Positions 1-9,217 of a stretch of 64,000 nucleotides of DNA are shown piece by piece; the first letter of the stretch is position 1; every line of letters starts with the position of its first letter. A program made the translations under genes and the position numbers. This DNA is from Streptomyces sp. NBC_00691 (GTDB lineage: Bacteria > Actinomycetota > Actinomycetes > Streptomycetales > Streptomycetaceae): the NCBI RefSeq assembly GCF_036226665.1, contig NZ_CP109007.1, positions 6,324,001-6,388,000 of the forward strand, read 5' to 3'. The notes beneath the pieces are model-generated. The model was not told where the DNA came from and ran no database searches. It saw only the letters and a list, made by a program, of their open reading frames with translations.

Positions 1-672
1 GGCCAGGTCACCGTCGTGGACGCCGCGGACGGCCGCACCCTGCGCGGCGCCCTCCTGGACGTCCGGGTGGTCGAACCGCCGACCTGGTGGGAGCGCTGGT
101 GGAAGGCCGTGGTCGGCGGGGCCGTCGTCGTCCTCCTCGTGGGCACCTTCGTCGGCATCCGGTTCGCGTTCCGGCGCCGCCGCCGCGACCTCACCGGCGT
201 CACGCTCGAACTCTGCCAGGACGGCCGCTCGCTCGACTCGCTGACCGTCCGCCACGGGCAGAGCCCCGGCGGCAGCTTCGCCTTCACCGTCGACGAGCCG
301 TACGGGACGCCGGCCACCCTCCGCCGCGTCCCCGGCGGCGGTTCCGCCGCCCATGTGCTGCGCCGCACCGGCGCGGGCGAGCTGCTGCTGCGCCCCCGCG
401 GCGGGGCCCAGGTCCCCGTGCGGACCGGCGAGCCGGCCGGGCTCGGCGAGCACGAGCTGGTCGTACGGGGCGGCCGCGCGGCGCCGGCCGGCGGCGGCCG
501 GGGCACACCGACCCGTGGTGGCCGGGGCATGCCGTGGTCCCGCGGGCCCCGGCGTACCGGCGGCGGAGCCGGAGGCGGCGGGACGGACGGCTCGGGCGCG
601 GGTTCCGGTTCCCTCGCCGGAGCGGGCCGGGACGGTTCGCCCGGCGCGACCGAACACGACGACAACTTCTGA
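1..672 (+). CDS. C-terminal part of a membrane protein heading the tubulin/GTPase operon (5' truncated)
   Basis: The reading frame is open from base 1, so the gene begins before the window; the first in-window start (GTG at 16) is probably internal. The visible part has an ectodomain-like lead (DVRVVEPPTWWERWW), one strong transmembrane segment at about bases 103-165 followed by a basic FRRRRR stop-transfer, and then a cytoplasmic beta-rich region ending in a long Gly/Arg low-complexity tail. It ends 21 bases before the tubulin-like gene and is co-directional with it, so it is probably the first visible gene of the same operon. In comparable loci I remember a von Willebrand factor A protein at this position, but no vWA fold is visible here and the function is unknown. 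Confidence 0.7.
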   Translation, partial: GQVTVVDAADGRTLRGALLDVRVVEPPTWWERWWKAVVGGAVVVLLVGTFVGIRFAFRRRRRDLTGVTLELCQDGRSLDSLTVRHGQSPGGSFAFTVDEPYGTPATLRRVPGGGSAAHVLRRTGAGELLLRPRGGAQVPVRTGEPAGLGEHELVVRGGRAAPAGGGRGTPTRGGRGMPWSRGPRRTGGGAGGGGTDGSGAGSGSLAGAGRDGSPGATEHDDNF

Positions 673-693
673 ACGGGTCCCGAGGAGAACGAC

Positions 694-3600
694 ATGAAGA
701 TCTATCAGCCCATGCTCTTCGTCGGACTCGGCGGCACCGGCGGACGCATCGGCACCGAGCTCGAACGCAGTCTGCGCCGGGAGCTGTGCGGCCCCGACGG
801 CACCGACATGGTCGACGGCGGCCGCCGTCTGCCCTTCCAGCTGCCCGACTGCCTGCAGTTCGTCTACGCCGACTTCAGCGAGGCAGAGCTGCTCAACTAC
901 CCCCAGTTCAAGGCGAAGGGCGCCGAGGGCGCCGCCTTCGCCCGTACCTCCCGGATCGTGCGCGACCTGCTGCCCACCGACTTCGACTCCTCGCCCGAGG
1001 TGACCCGCATGCTGCGCGTCTCCGTTCCCGGGGAGACGCGGCTCTGGCTGCCGCCGAAGGCCAGGGAGCCGCGCGTCGCCCCGCTCAACAGCGGGGCGGG
1101 ACAGCTGCCGACCGTCGGACGCTCCGCGCTCTTCGCGACCGTCCGCTCCGGACTCGAACCCGTCCTGCGTCAGCTCCGCGAGGCGATCGGCGCCATCGGC
1201 CAGGCCGCGGGCGATCTGCGGCGGGTCGGCGGCGGGAAGATCCGGGGCTGCGACGTGTTCGTCGCCTTCTCCGTCGCCGGCGGCACCGGGGCCGGCATCT
1301 TCTACGACTTCATCCACCTCATCGGGCACGAGTTCCGCAACGCCCGGGTGCCCGGGGTGAAGATCTACCCGCTCGTCGTCATGCCCTCCGCCTTCCCGCC
1401 CGAGGCCGGCGGCGGACGCGAGGCCGAGCTCAACTCGGCCCGCGCCCTCGTGGACCTCTCGCGGCTCGTCGACGACCAGAACGTGCCCGACGCCATCGAC
1501 CAGGTCGGTGACGTCGAGGACCGCGGGCGGCTCAGCGTCACGTACCCCGGCGACGGCGTCGTCGCGCTGCGTCCCGCCACCATGCAGACCGCCTTCCTCT
1601 TCTCCAAGCCCTCCGTCATCAACGGCGACGACCTGCGCCGCTCCATCGCCGCCATGGTGATGTCGCTGATCGGCACCGATCTCGGCGTGGACACCGGCTC
1701 CGCGACCCGCGCCGAGGAGGACTACCAGTCCTTCGCCGCCAGCTTCATCAACAAGAGCGTGGAGCGCTCCACCCCGGCCCGTACCGGCATCGGCTACCGC
1801 GGCATGTCCACCAGCCTCGCCGCCGCCCTCACCGTGCCCGTCGACGACCTCGCCGAGATCGTCGCCGCCCGGCTCCTCGCCCAGGCCGTCCGCGGCATGA
1901 CCGACCGGGCCCGGCGCCCCGACCGGGAGGGGCAGAACCACGTCAGGGAACTGTTCAACCGATCCGGCATCGGCCGCCTCTGGACCCGGGACGCCCCGGA
2001 CGTCCCCCTGCCCGAGCAGCTCCCCCGGGGGAAGACGAAGATCACCCAGGAACTGCGGAACCGCCTCGGGGACATGGAGGAGGCCCTGCGCCGCCTCGAC
2101 ACCGGTCTCGCCCGCGAGATCCCGCGCCTCACCGAGGACTTCCGGCCGAGCGCGGGGGTCCGCGAACTCCTCGGCGCCATGGACCCGTTCCAGATCAAGG
2201 TCATCCTGACGGGCCTTCCGGGCCACCCCGACCGGGTGGCGAGGGAAGGCTTCACCGGCATGATCGACAACCGGCGGAACGAACCCGAACGGCCCCCGAA
2301 CGTCCACACCGCCGCCCCCGGCATCCCTCCGATCAAGGGCCCGGTCGGCGGGGTCGTACCCGCCCGGTGGAGCGACCCCGACGTCCAGGACGCGCTCGGC
2401 GCCCAGCAGGCCTGGTACCAGTGGCGGGCCCGCACCCTCTGGCACCACGGCTGGCAGAACGGCGAGGCACAGTGGCGGCCCTCCCTGCACAAGGCGAGCT
2501 CCGAGATCGCCGAACTCGTCAAGGCGCTCCGCGACCACGAGCAGGACGAGGGGAAGGCCTTCGCCGACAGCCGGCGCGACCTCTACCGCGACGACCGCGC
2601 CGGGATCGCCTATCTGCTGCCGCCGCAGAACACCCTGCGTGCCTTCTACGACGACGTCGTCGACCGGCTCGCCCAGAGCGAGGGCCTTCCCGAGTCCTCC
2701 GACGCGGCGACCCTGCTCGGCCGGATCGTCGGCCCCGACGACTGGCGCCGGGCCCTCGACGCGGTCCGGCGGTCGTCAGGCGCGGCGGTGAAGGAGATCA
2801 AGCAGGTCGTCGAACGACGGGTCAAGCGGCTCTTCGGCGAGGCCAACGAGGACGCCTTCGCCCGCCCCCTGCTGCCCTCCATGGAACTGCTGCTCCGGGC
2901 CGCCGCGGGCGACGAGACCGCCGAGGCGAAGATCGACCCGCGCTGGCTCGACCAGTTCCGCTCCCGGCTCGCCGGGCTCATCCCGGTGGGCTTCGTCCCG
3001 GACGGCAGCGGACCGCTCAAGATCCTGATCGTGCATCCGGCGAGCGAGTCCGACGGCCGGGCCCGCGAGTACCTGGAGCAGGCGCTCAACCTGCCCTCCC
3101 GGGTGACCCCGGAGAGCCGGGCCGGGGACACCGACTCCATCACCGTCGTCTTCTTCCGCAGCGGAATGAACCTCACCGACATCTCCGAGGTCCGCAACGT
3201 CCTCAGCCTGTGGTCCGAGGCCCGTGACTCGGCGGGCGAGGACGACTTCCTGCACTGGCGCCAGCGGCTCGGCTACGAGGACGACTGGCTGGTCTCCACC
3301 GAGCACGACCGGCAGCGCATCCTGCACCGGCTGCTCTGCGCCATGTGGAACGGGCACATCGACGCCGAGGGCCCGGCCGGCTCGCCCCACCGCGTGCGCA
3401 TCCGGCTGCAGGACGGCGAGTCCGCGACCATGTCCCTGCGTCTCGAGGAGTTCGACGGCTCGCTCACCAGCTGGGCGGGGCTGCTGCGCGCGTACGAGCG
3501 GTGGGCGCTGCTCGACGAGGGACAGATCATCGAGCAGTTCTGCGAACGTCTCATGCAGGCGCTGCCCAAGGGCCTCGCGCAGGTCCCCGCGCCGCCGTCG

Positions 3601-4191
3601 CCGCTCTTCACCCATTTCGTGGAGGAGGTGGCGCCGCGCCAGCTCGCCCTGATCGACGAACTCGTCGCCGAGTACGGGGAGTACGGCGAGTCGGACATCG
3701 AATGGCTGGCCCCGCTGCGCCACTTCTGGGAGGTCACCTTCCCCGGCGCCCTCGACATGCGCTTCCCGAGGGCGGCCCGGGCGACCCGGTCGAGCCTGCG
3801 GGCCCTGTTCGAACGGCACGCGCCACGGGCCGGCGGGGCAGCGGGCCGGAGACAGGGGCAAGGCCAGACACAGACACAGACACAGGCACAGGGCTCGGGC
3901 CAGGGGGATCACGGTCACGGCCAGGACGGCGGCCCGCAGGGGGCGCGGCGCCCCCGGTCGTACGAGAACGGCTTCGTGCCCGATCCCCGTACCGCCTACG
4001 GGAACGGGGACGGCCCCGGCCCGGGCCCCGAAGCACCGCCGCCCCGGCGGAACTCCTTCTTCGGGGACGACTGGGAGAGGGAGCCCGAGCCCGACTTCGG
4101 GCCCGATTTCGGCCCTGACCCGGATCCCGACTTCGGTCCCGACTTCGAGGACGAGCCCTACCGCCGCGACCGGGCCGGGGAGGCGGAGTGA
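694..4191 (+). CDS. Large tubulin/FtsZ-like GTP-binding protein (Tubulin_2 type)
   Basis: This 1165-residue protein starts at ATG 694, seven bases after a GAGGAG ribosome site. The N-terminus has a glycine-rich nucleotide-binding turn (GLGGTGGRIG, residues 11-20). A tubulin/FtsZ signature loop, GGTGAG, lies at residues 196-201, followed by IFYDFIHL. The protein is about three times the length of FtsZ. The middle is a long helical region of unknown fold, and the last roughly 150 residues are low complexity (Gln/Thr/Gly repeats, then FGPD/PDPD acidic repeats). I infer GTP-dependent polymerisation or a nucleotide switch; no partner is known. Its stop overlaps the next gene (GTGA), showing translational coupling. 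The family resembles the 'tubulin-like' proteins of actinobacterial GTPase-centred loci; the biological role is not established. Confidence 0.85.
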   Translation: MKIYQPMLFVGLGGTGGRIGTELERSLRRELCGPDGTDMVDGGRRLPFQLPDCLQFVYADFSEAELLNYPQFKAKGAEGAAFARTSRIVRDLLPTDFDSSPEVTRMLRVSVPGETRLWLPPKAREPRVAPLNSGAGQLPTVGRSALFATVRSGLEPVLRQLREAIGAIGQAAGDLRRVGGGKIRGCDVFVAFSVAGGTGAGIFYDFIHLIGHEFRNARVPGVKIYPLVVMPSAFPPEAGGGREAELNSARALVDLSRLVDDQNVPDAIDQVGDVEDRGRLSVTYPGDGVVALRPATMQTAFLFSKPSVINGDDLRRSIAAMVMSLIGTDLGVDTGSATRAEEDYQSFAASFINKSVERSTPARTGIGYRGMSTSLAAALTVPVDDLAEIVAARLLAQAVRGMTDRARRPDREGQNHVRELFNRSGIGRLWTRDAPDVPLPEQLPRGKTKITQELRNRLGDMEEALRRLDTGLAREIPRLTEDFRPSAGVRELLGAMDPFQIKVILTGLPGHPDRVAREGFTGMIDNRRNEPERPPNVHTAAPGIPPIKGPVGGVVPARWSDPDVQDALGAQQAWYQWRARTLWHHGWQNGEAQWRPSLHKASSEIAELVKALRDHEQDEGKAFADSRRDLYRDDRAGIAYLLPPQNTLRAFYDDVVDRLAQSEGLPESSDAATLLGRIVGPDDWRRALDAVRRSSGAAVKEIKQVVERRVKRLFGEANEDAFARPLLPSMELLLRAAAGDETAEAKIDPRWLDQFRSRLAGLIPVGFVPDGSGPLKILIVHPASESDGRAREYLEQALNLPSRVTPESRAGDTDSITVVFFRSGMNLTDISEVRNVLSLWSEARDSAGEDDFLHWRQRLGYEDDWLVSTEHDRQRILHRLLCAMWNGHIDAEGPAGSPHRVRIRLQDGESATMSLRLEEFDGSLTSWAGLLRAYERWALLDEGQIIEQFCERLMQALPKGLAQVPAPPSPLFTHFVEEVAPRQLALIDELVAEYGEYGESDIEWLAPLRHFWEVTFPGALDMRFPRAARATRSSLRALFERHAPRAGGAAGRRQGQGQTQTQTQAQGSGQGDHGHGQDGGPQGARRPRSYENGFVPDPRTAYGNGDGPGPGPEAPPPRRNSFFGDDWEREPEPDFGPDFGPDPDPDFGPDFEDEPYRRDRAGEAE

Positions 4192-6887
4192 GCGTGCGCG
4201 TCCTCCCCGAACGGCCGCTGCCCGGCCACGCCGTCTGCATCGACCTGCGGACGGCGGGGGCGTACGACCCCGACGCCGTCGTACGCGGGGCACTGGACGC
4301 CCCGCAGCCCGGCGGCGAGCGCCGCTTCCTCGTCCTCGACGAGGCCGACCGGCTCGTCTCCCACCAACTGCTGTACGAGCGGCTCTCCTCCTACGGCCCG
4401 GCGCGCATCGTCTGCCTGGCCGTCGGGGTCCGGGGCGAACGGACCGTCCGCCGCACCCTCACCCTCCGGCCGCCCGCCGCCGGTGTCCTGTGGGTGTTCG
4501 ACACGACGGAGGACGACGTCCCGGCCGAGGCGGTGCTCCGTCCTCTCGTCGACGTCCTGTCCACACCCGAGGTCTTCGACGCGGTGCTGCGCGCGCTCGG
4601 CGAGGTGGTGCACGGCGTCGCCGTGCCCGCCGTGCGCGTCCTGGAGCACGACCTCACCGACGAGGCCCGGGCGCGCGCCTGGCGGCAGGCGGTGGAGGGG
4701 CTCACCGGCCCGGAGGTCCCGGCCGGCACCGCCTCGGCCGACCAGGTGCCGCCCGCGCTCGCGCTGCTGCTCGACGAGGGCCTGCCGCGCTCGCTCGCCG
4801 ACCACCGCTGGCTGCCCGCCCAGGGCCGGGCGGGGCTCCGCCTCGCCACCTGCGACGAGGCGGTCCAGGACGCCGTCGACGGCTACCACCGGGTGCGCGG
4901 CGCGGCCGGGTTCCTCGGCGGGGCCGGCCGCACGGTCGACCTGCCGGGGGACATCGAGCGGGTGGTCGGGGAGCTGGAGCGTCTCCGGCTCGCCGTCGCG
5001 GACGCGTTCGCCGCCGCGGGCGGCAGCCGGCTCACCTTCGAGCACCGGGGCGCGCTGCGGGAACGGGGCATCGAACTGCCGGAGCTGCCGAGGGAGATCT
5101 CGCGGGCCGGGATCGTCCCCGCGCTGCGCGACCACACCCATGAACTCATCGGCAGGGGGCTGCCGTTGCGCTCCGTGGCGGCCCGGCTCGCCGCGCTCGC
5201 CGCTCGTACCGCCCCCGTCGGCAGTGCCTCCCGGCTCGCCCGGCTCGACGCGGTCTGCGGGCCGGAGCGGCTGCGGCGGCTCGGCGGCCGGTACCCGTTC
5301 ACGGCCGGCGGTTCGCGGCCGGTCGCCTTCGCGGTGACCGGTCTCCTGGCCCTGCTGGCGGGGATCTGGCCGGTCCTCGGCTGGGTCCTCGGCCCCGCCG
5401 TCGGTGTCCTCGCCGCCGGGCTCGCCCATCTGATGCTGCGGCGCAGGCCGAACCGTTCCCCGGACGGGCGGATCGACGGAGGCGGTGCCACGGGGGCGGC
5501 GCCCCGGCTCTTCGGCGGTGTGGCCGGCGGCCTCGTCGGGGCGGGCCTCGGCCAGGTCCTCGGCCTGCCGGCGTGGGCGGGGGCGGCGGCGCTCGCGGTG
5601 TCCCTCGTCGCGGTCGTCCTCCTCGCGCTGCGCGACTGGAGCCGGGCCGTGGACGACTGGTGGGCCCGGGCGGACCCGGAGGACGCCTGGCGGATCCTGC
5701 GCGAGGTCCAGAGCCTGGTGGTCACGACCGCCGTGCACGACTGGCTCTTCGCCGAGGTACGGCACCACTGCTCGGCGGGAGCCGGCGCCGTGGCCCGACT
5801 GCTCCGGGGCCTCGCGGACACGGCCGACGTCCACGGCCGGGGGCCGTCCGCCGCGAACGGGCCGGTGTACGCGCACGTACCGCCGGTCGGCTCCGCCGAC
5901 GCTCCGGAGGGGGGCCACCGGAGGGGGACCGCCGGGCGCGCGGAGCCGGACAGCGGTACCTCGTCGTGGAGTTGGGAGGACTGGGGGGACGGCGGCGCGG
6001 ACGACGTCTGGTCGGACATGGACGAAGAGCCCCCGTCGCGGGTACGGACGCCCGCACCTCCGGCCCACGGGTCTCGGCACCCGGCAGACCCCTTCGGCTC
6101 CTCCGATCCGTTCGGCCCCGCCGGGGAGTACGAGGCCGCCGACCCGTTCGGCCCCTCCGGTCCGGCGGACCGCCCGGGGCGGTCCGGGAGCTCCGTACCC
6201 TCCGGCCGGAGCCCCGCCGGCCCCGGCGCCGGGGCGGACCGGGCCGGACCGGGTGCCGGCTCCGGGCCCGCGCCCGCGTGGCTGGAGCGGCGGTACGGCG
6301 ACGGCGGCCCCCTGCTCGTCGACACGCTCGTCGGTGACCTGGTCGCCGGGACCCTCATGATCCTCGACCGGTGCTGGGCGGGCATCGAGCGTGACCCCGC
6401 CGCCGTGGTGCCGGCGGTGCACGAGGAGCGCATCGCCGAACTCCTGGACGAGACCCGGGTGCGTCTGGAGCGCGATGTCGCCGCCTCGCCGCCGCCCCGG
6501 TACGACGGTCTCCGCGACCAGGACGCGCTCTCCGGGCTCGCCGCCTTCACCGATCGCTCCGACCGGCCGGACGCCGCCCGGCTCACGGGTGTCGCCCCGG
6601 ACGCGGTGGCCCGGCTGGTGCTGGCGGAGGACGACCCCGCCGGGACGGTCGCGCTCTGCGGTCCGGAGCACATGCGCCTGCTCTCCCACGACCCGCTCGC
6701 CGCCCGGCAGGTCCGGTTCGTGCCGGAGGCGATGCGGCGCGGGGCCGCCGGGGACGACATCTGGCGGGGCATCGCCGAGGACGTCGTATGGACCGGTGCG
6801 GGACGCCACGCCGGAATCCTCCGTCTCGTACCACTGCGCGCGGACGTCGTGCACACCGTCCGCGCCGAGGAGGCGGGAGAACCGTGA
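4188..6887 (+). CDS. Uncharacterised membrane protein of the tubulin/GTPase operon
   Basis: I do not recognise the family of this 899-residue protein. It starts at GTG 4188, overlapping the stop of the tubulin-like gene by four bases, and ends in another GTGA overlap with the GTPase gene, so it is a core member of the operon. The first roughly 370 residues form a soluble domain. Two hydrophobic stretches (about residues 378-421 and 441-484, each rich in Leu/Ala/Gly and probably a helical hairpin) place it in the membrane. A disordered Gly/Pro/Ser/Asp segment follows (about 580-690), then a second soluble domain of about 200 residues. Its likely role is a membrane platform or scaffold for the neighbouring NTPases, inferred from context only. 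Confidence 0.75.
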   Translation: MSVRVLPERPLPGHAVCIDLRTAGAYDPDAVVRGALDAPQPGGERRFLVLDEADRLVSHQLLYERLSSYGPARIVCLAVGVRGERTVRRTLTLRPPAAGVLWVFDTTEDDVPAEAVLRPLVDVLSTPEVFDAVLRALGEVVHGVAVPAVRVLEHDLTDEARARAWRQAVEGLTGPEVPAGTASADQVPPALALLLDEGLPRSLADHRWLPAQGRAGLRLATCDEAVQDAVDGYHRVRGAAGFLGGAGRTVDLPGDIERVVGELERLRLAVADAFAAAGGSRLTFEHRGALRERGIELPELPREISRAGIVPALRDHTHELIGRGLPLRSVAARLAALAARTAPVGSASRLARLDAVCGPERLRRLGGRYPFTAGGSRPVAFAVTGLLALLAGIWPVLGWVLGPAVGVLAAGLAHLMLRRRPNRSPDGRIDGGGATGAAPRLFGGVAGGLVGAGLGQVLGLPAWAGAAALAVSLVAVVLLALRDWSRAVDDWWARADPEDAWRILREVQSLVVTTAVHDWLFAEVRHHCSAGAGAVARLLRGLADTADVHGRGPSAANGPVYAHVPPVGSADAPEGGHRRGTAGRAEPDSGTSSWSWEDWGDGGADDVWSDMDEEPPSRVRTPAPPAHGSRHPADPFGSSDPFGPAGEYEAADPFGPSGPADRPGRSGSSVPSGRSPAGPGAGADRAGPGAGSGPAPAWLERRYGDGGPLLVDTLVGDLVAGTLMILDRCWAGIERDPAAVVPAVHEERIAELLDETRVRLERDVAASPPPRYDGLRDQDALSGLAAFTDRSDRPDAARLTGVAPDAVARLVLAEDDPAGTVALCGPEHMRLLSHDPLAARQVRFVPEAMRRGAAGDDIWRGIAEDVVWTGAGRHAGILRLVPLRADVVHTVRAEEAGEP

Positions 6888-9217
6888 CCGACCCGAACCA
6901 TCCGAACGACCGGCGCGACCCGGACCATCCCGACGACCGGAACCAGGGCCCGGGCCCTGGTGGTCGGGGTCAGGGCGCCGGTCCGAGCGGGCCGATCGGC
7001 CCGGACCACCCCGACCATCTGGCCGAACCGAGCCCACCGCCCCATCCGTACTACCAGGAACTGGAGTTCCTCACCCCGAAGGAGGCGCAGAGCCGCTTCG
7101 CCGTGCGGTACGGGGAGGACCACAGGCCCCCCGGACGCCCCGGGTTCCTCGCGCGCCGGGCGTTCCTGGGGGCCGGTGGCGTGCCCGTCGTGCAGTACCG
7201 GCTCGCCTCGTCCGCGCAGGGCGATCCCCAGGCGTACGGCCTCCTGGAGCGGGAGGTGGCGGCCTCCGTCGCCCTCGAACGCCGTTACGGCGGCGACAAG
7301 TTCGTCGGCATCCTCACCCGGATCGTCGGTTTCGACCTGACCGCCGCCGAACCCTTCGTGCTCTACCGGCCGCCGAGCGGGCGGCCGCTCTCCGACTGGG
7401 CGGGGCGGCTCGGAGCCGAGGACCAGGAGCGGATCACCGGCCAACTCGCCATGGCCGTCCGGCTCCTGGGTGAACTGGGCCTCGTCCACCGGGCCATCAC
7501 GCCCGAGAACGTCCGCTGGGACGGCGCCCGCGTGCGGCTCTGCGAACCGTACGCGGCACTGCGCGCGGGGGAGGCGCGCGAGCCCTTCGGGGTGGCTCCG
7601 TGGGCCTCGCCCGAGCAGCGCGCGGGGCGCGGCACCGTCGATCCGCGCGACGACCTGTGGTCCGTCGCCGAACTCGCGTACTACCTGCTCTCCGGCCGCC
7701 CCGACCGCGGGGAGGGTCCTCCCGCGGACCTCGCCGACTACCGGCGCCTCGCCGCTCTCCAGTCCGGTGGTCTCTACTCCCCGTACGCCGCCGAACGTCC
7801 GCGTCCGGACGAGCTGTTGAGACTCCTGTACGTGCCCGACCCGCTCGCGGCCGGGACCGACGCGGCCGATGTGCTCGAACCGTTCCGCACCCAGTACGAC
7901 GTCCAGCTCGCCCGCAAGCACGTCCTGTCCGGGGGGAGCCGGCCGGGCGCGGGTCCGGCCGGCGCGACCCAGGAGGCGGCCACCCGGGATCCGCGCCCTT
8001 CGCGCACCTCCCTGATCAGCAAGATCTTCGGCGGCGGCGAACCGCCCCGCTCCGCTCCGCCCCGCCACGCCGTCCCGCGCGCCGCCGAACCGCCCCGCGC
8101 GGCCGCCCCGCCCTCCGAACTCCTCCACGCGCCGCCGTCGCGCAGCCGGATGTGCCCGCACTGTCTGCTCCCCGTCGAGTACGACGAACGCCTGCTCGTC
8201 ACCATCGACGCCAAGGGCAACCGGATCCCGCTCGACCTCAGCACCGAGCGCCGGCCCGCCCACCGCGCGGACGCCCTCCGCAAGGCGTACCACCTGTGCC
8301 CGCACACGGTGGACGGTGACGAGGGGCACGAACTGCCCCTGCCCTACCTCGTCAACGGCGAGCCGCTCTCCATCGCCCTGGTCGGCAGTTCCTCCGTCGG
8401 CAAGACCCACCTCCTCGCCGCCATGCTGGGCGAGGTCGAACTCGGCGGCCTGGAGCCGTACGGCCTCAAGTGCCTGCCGCTGAACCCCGAGGCCCACCGC
8501 GCCTATCTGCGCGAGCGCGTCCAGAGCCTGCAGCAGGGACGGCAGCTGGGCCGCACGGGGCAGCAGACGTTCGCCCGGTTCGCCGACGGACTGCTGGTCT
8601 CGGCGGGCGGAGCCGTACCCCGGCCCGTCGTCTTCTTCGACCTCGCGGGCGAGGACCTCGCCCAGGACAGCGAGGTCGGCCGCTTCCTCATGGGCGTCGA
8701 CGCCTTCATCTTCGTCCTCGACCCGCTGCGCGCGCTCCGGCTGCCGTCCCTCGAACCGGTACGGGAACAGAGCGGACTGCGGCTGCGCGAGCTCGGCGAC
8801 GAGGCCTTCGCCACCGTGCTCAACCGGATCCCCCGGCAGCGCGGCGGACTCGTCGCCGCCCCGGCCGCGCTCGCCGTCAACAAGAGCGACCTGGTGCGCT
8901 TCGAGCCGGTCGTCGACCGCTGGCTCGGCCGGGCCCTGCCGGGCCGCCTGGACCCCGTCGCGGTACGGGCCGAGAGCCGGGACGCGTACGCCTTCCTGGC
9001 CCACGGGGCCAGCCCCGCCTGGCTCAAGCCGTTCGACGACTGCGCCGACTGCACCCTGCACTTCGTCGCCGCCACCGGTGGACAGGCGCGCGGCGACCGA
9101 TTTCCGCACGGGGCCCGGCCGCGCCGGGTCCTCGCGCCACTGCTGTCGCTCTTCGCCCTGTGCGGGCTGCTGCCCGGGGCGGAATCCGCGGGACCTATGG
9201 AGGGGATCGACCGATGA
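6884..9217 (+). CDS. Pseudokinase / zinc-ribbon / GTPase fusion protein
   Basis: This 777-residue fusion starts at GTG 6884 inside the GTGA overlap. Residues about 45-330 look like a Ser/Thr protein kinase fold: there is an HRAxxPEN catalytic loop at residues 202-208, a WASPEQ (APE) motif and DDLWSVAE. The catalytic Asp of HRD is Ala (A204) and no DFG is seen (CEP instead), so it is probably a pseudokinase. After a proline-rich linker comes a likely zinc ribbon (C424, C427, C472, H474). The C-terminal GTPase domain has a P-loop GSSSVGKT at 501-508, a G3-type DLAG at 586 and NKSD at 666-669. This matches, from memory, the 'double-GTPase 2' group of predicted conflict systems. The product is probably a membrane-recruited switch protein working with the tubulin-like and GAP1-like neighbours. 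Confidence 0.8.
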   Translation: MTDPNHPNDRRDPDHPDDRNQGPGPGGRGQGAGPSGPIGPDHPDHLAEPSPPPHPYYQELEFLTPKEAQSRFAVRYGEDHRPPGRPGFLARRAFLGAGGVPVVQYRLASSAQGDPQAYGLLEREVAASVALERRYGGDKFVGILTRIVGFDLTAAEPFVLYRPPSGRPLSDWAGRLGAEDQERITGQLAMAVRLLGELGLVHRAITPENVRWDGARVRLCEPYAALRAGEAREPFGVAPWASPEQRAGRGTVDPRDDLWSVAELAYYLLSGRPDRGEGPPADLADYRRLAALQSGGLYSPYAAERPRPDELLRLLYVPDPLAAGTDAADVLEPFRTQYDVQLARKHVLSGGSRPGAGPAGATQEAATRDPRPSRTSLISKIFGGGEPPRSAPPRHAVPRAAEPPRAAAPPSELLHAPPSRSRMCPHCLLPVEYDERLLVTIDAKGNRIPLDLSTERRPAHRADALRKAYHLCPHTVDGDEGHELPLPYLVNGEPLSIALVGSSSVGKTHLLAAMLGEVELGGLEPYGLKCLPLNPEAHRAYLRERVQSLQQGRQLGRTGQQTFARFADGLLVSAGGAVPRPVVFFDLAGEDLAQDSEVGRFLMGVDAFIFVLDPLRALRLPSLEPVREQSGLRLRELGDEAFATVLNRIPRQRGGLVAAPAALAVNKSDLVRFEPVVDRWLGRALPGRLDPVAVRAESRDAYAFLAHGASPAWLKPFDDCADCTLHFVAATGGQARGDRFPHGARPRRVLAPLLSLFALCGLLPGAESAGPMEGIDR

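Noticed and set aside
2776..4293. Minus-strand frame of about 505 codons opposite the tubulin-like gene
   Set aside because: It is an antisense artefact with no recognisable motif; the plus-strand gene has tubulin signature loops.
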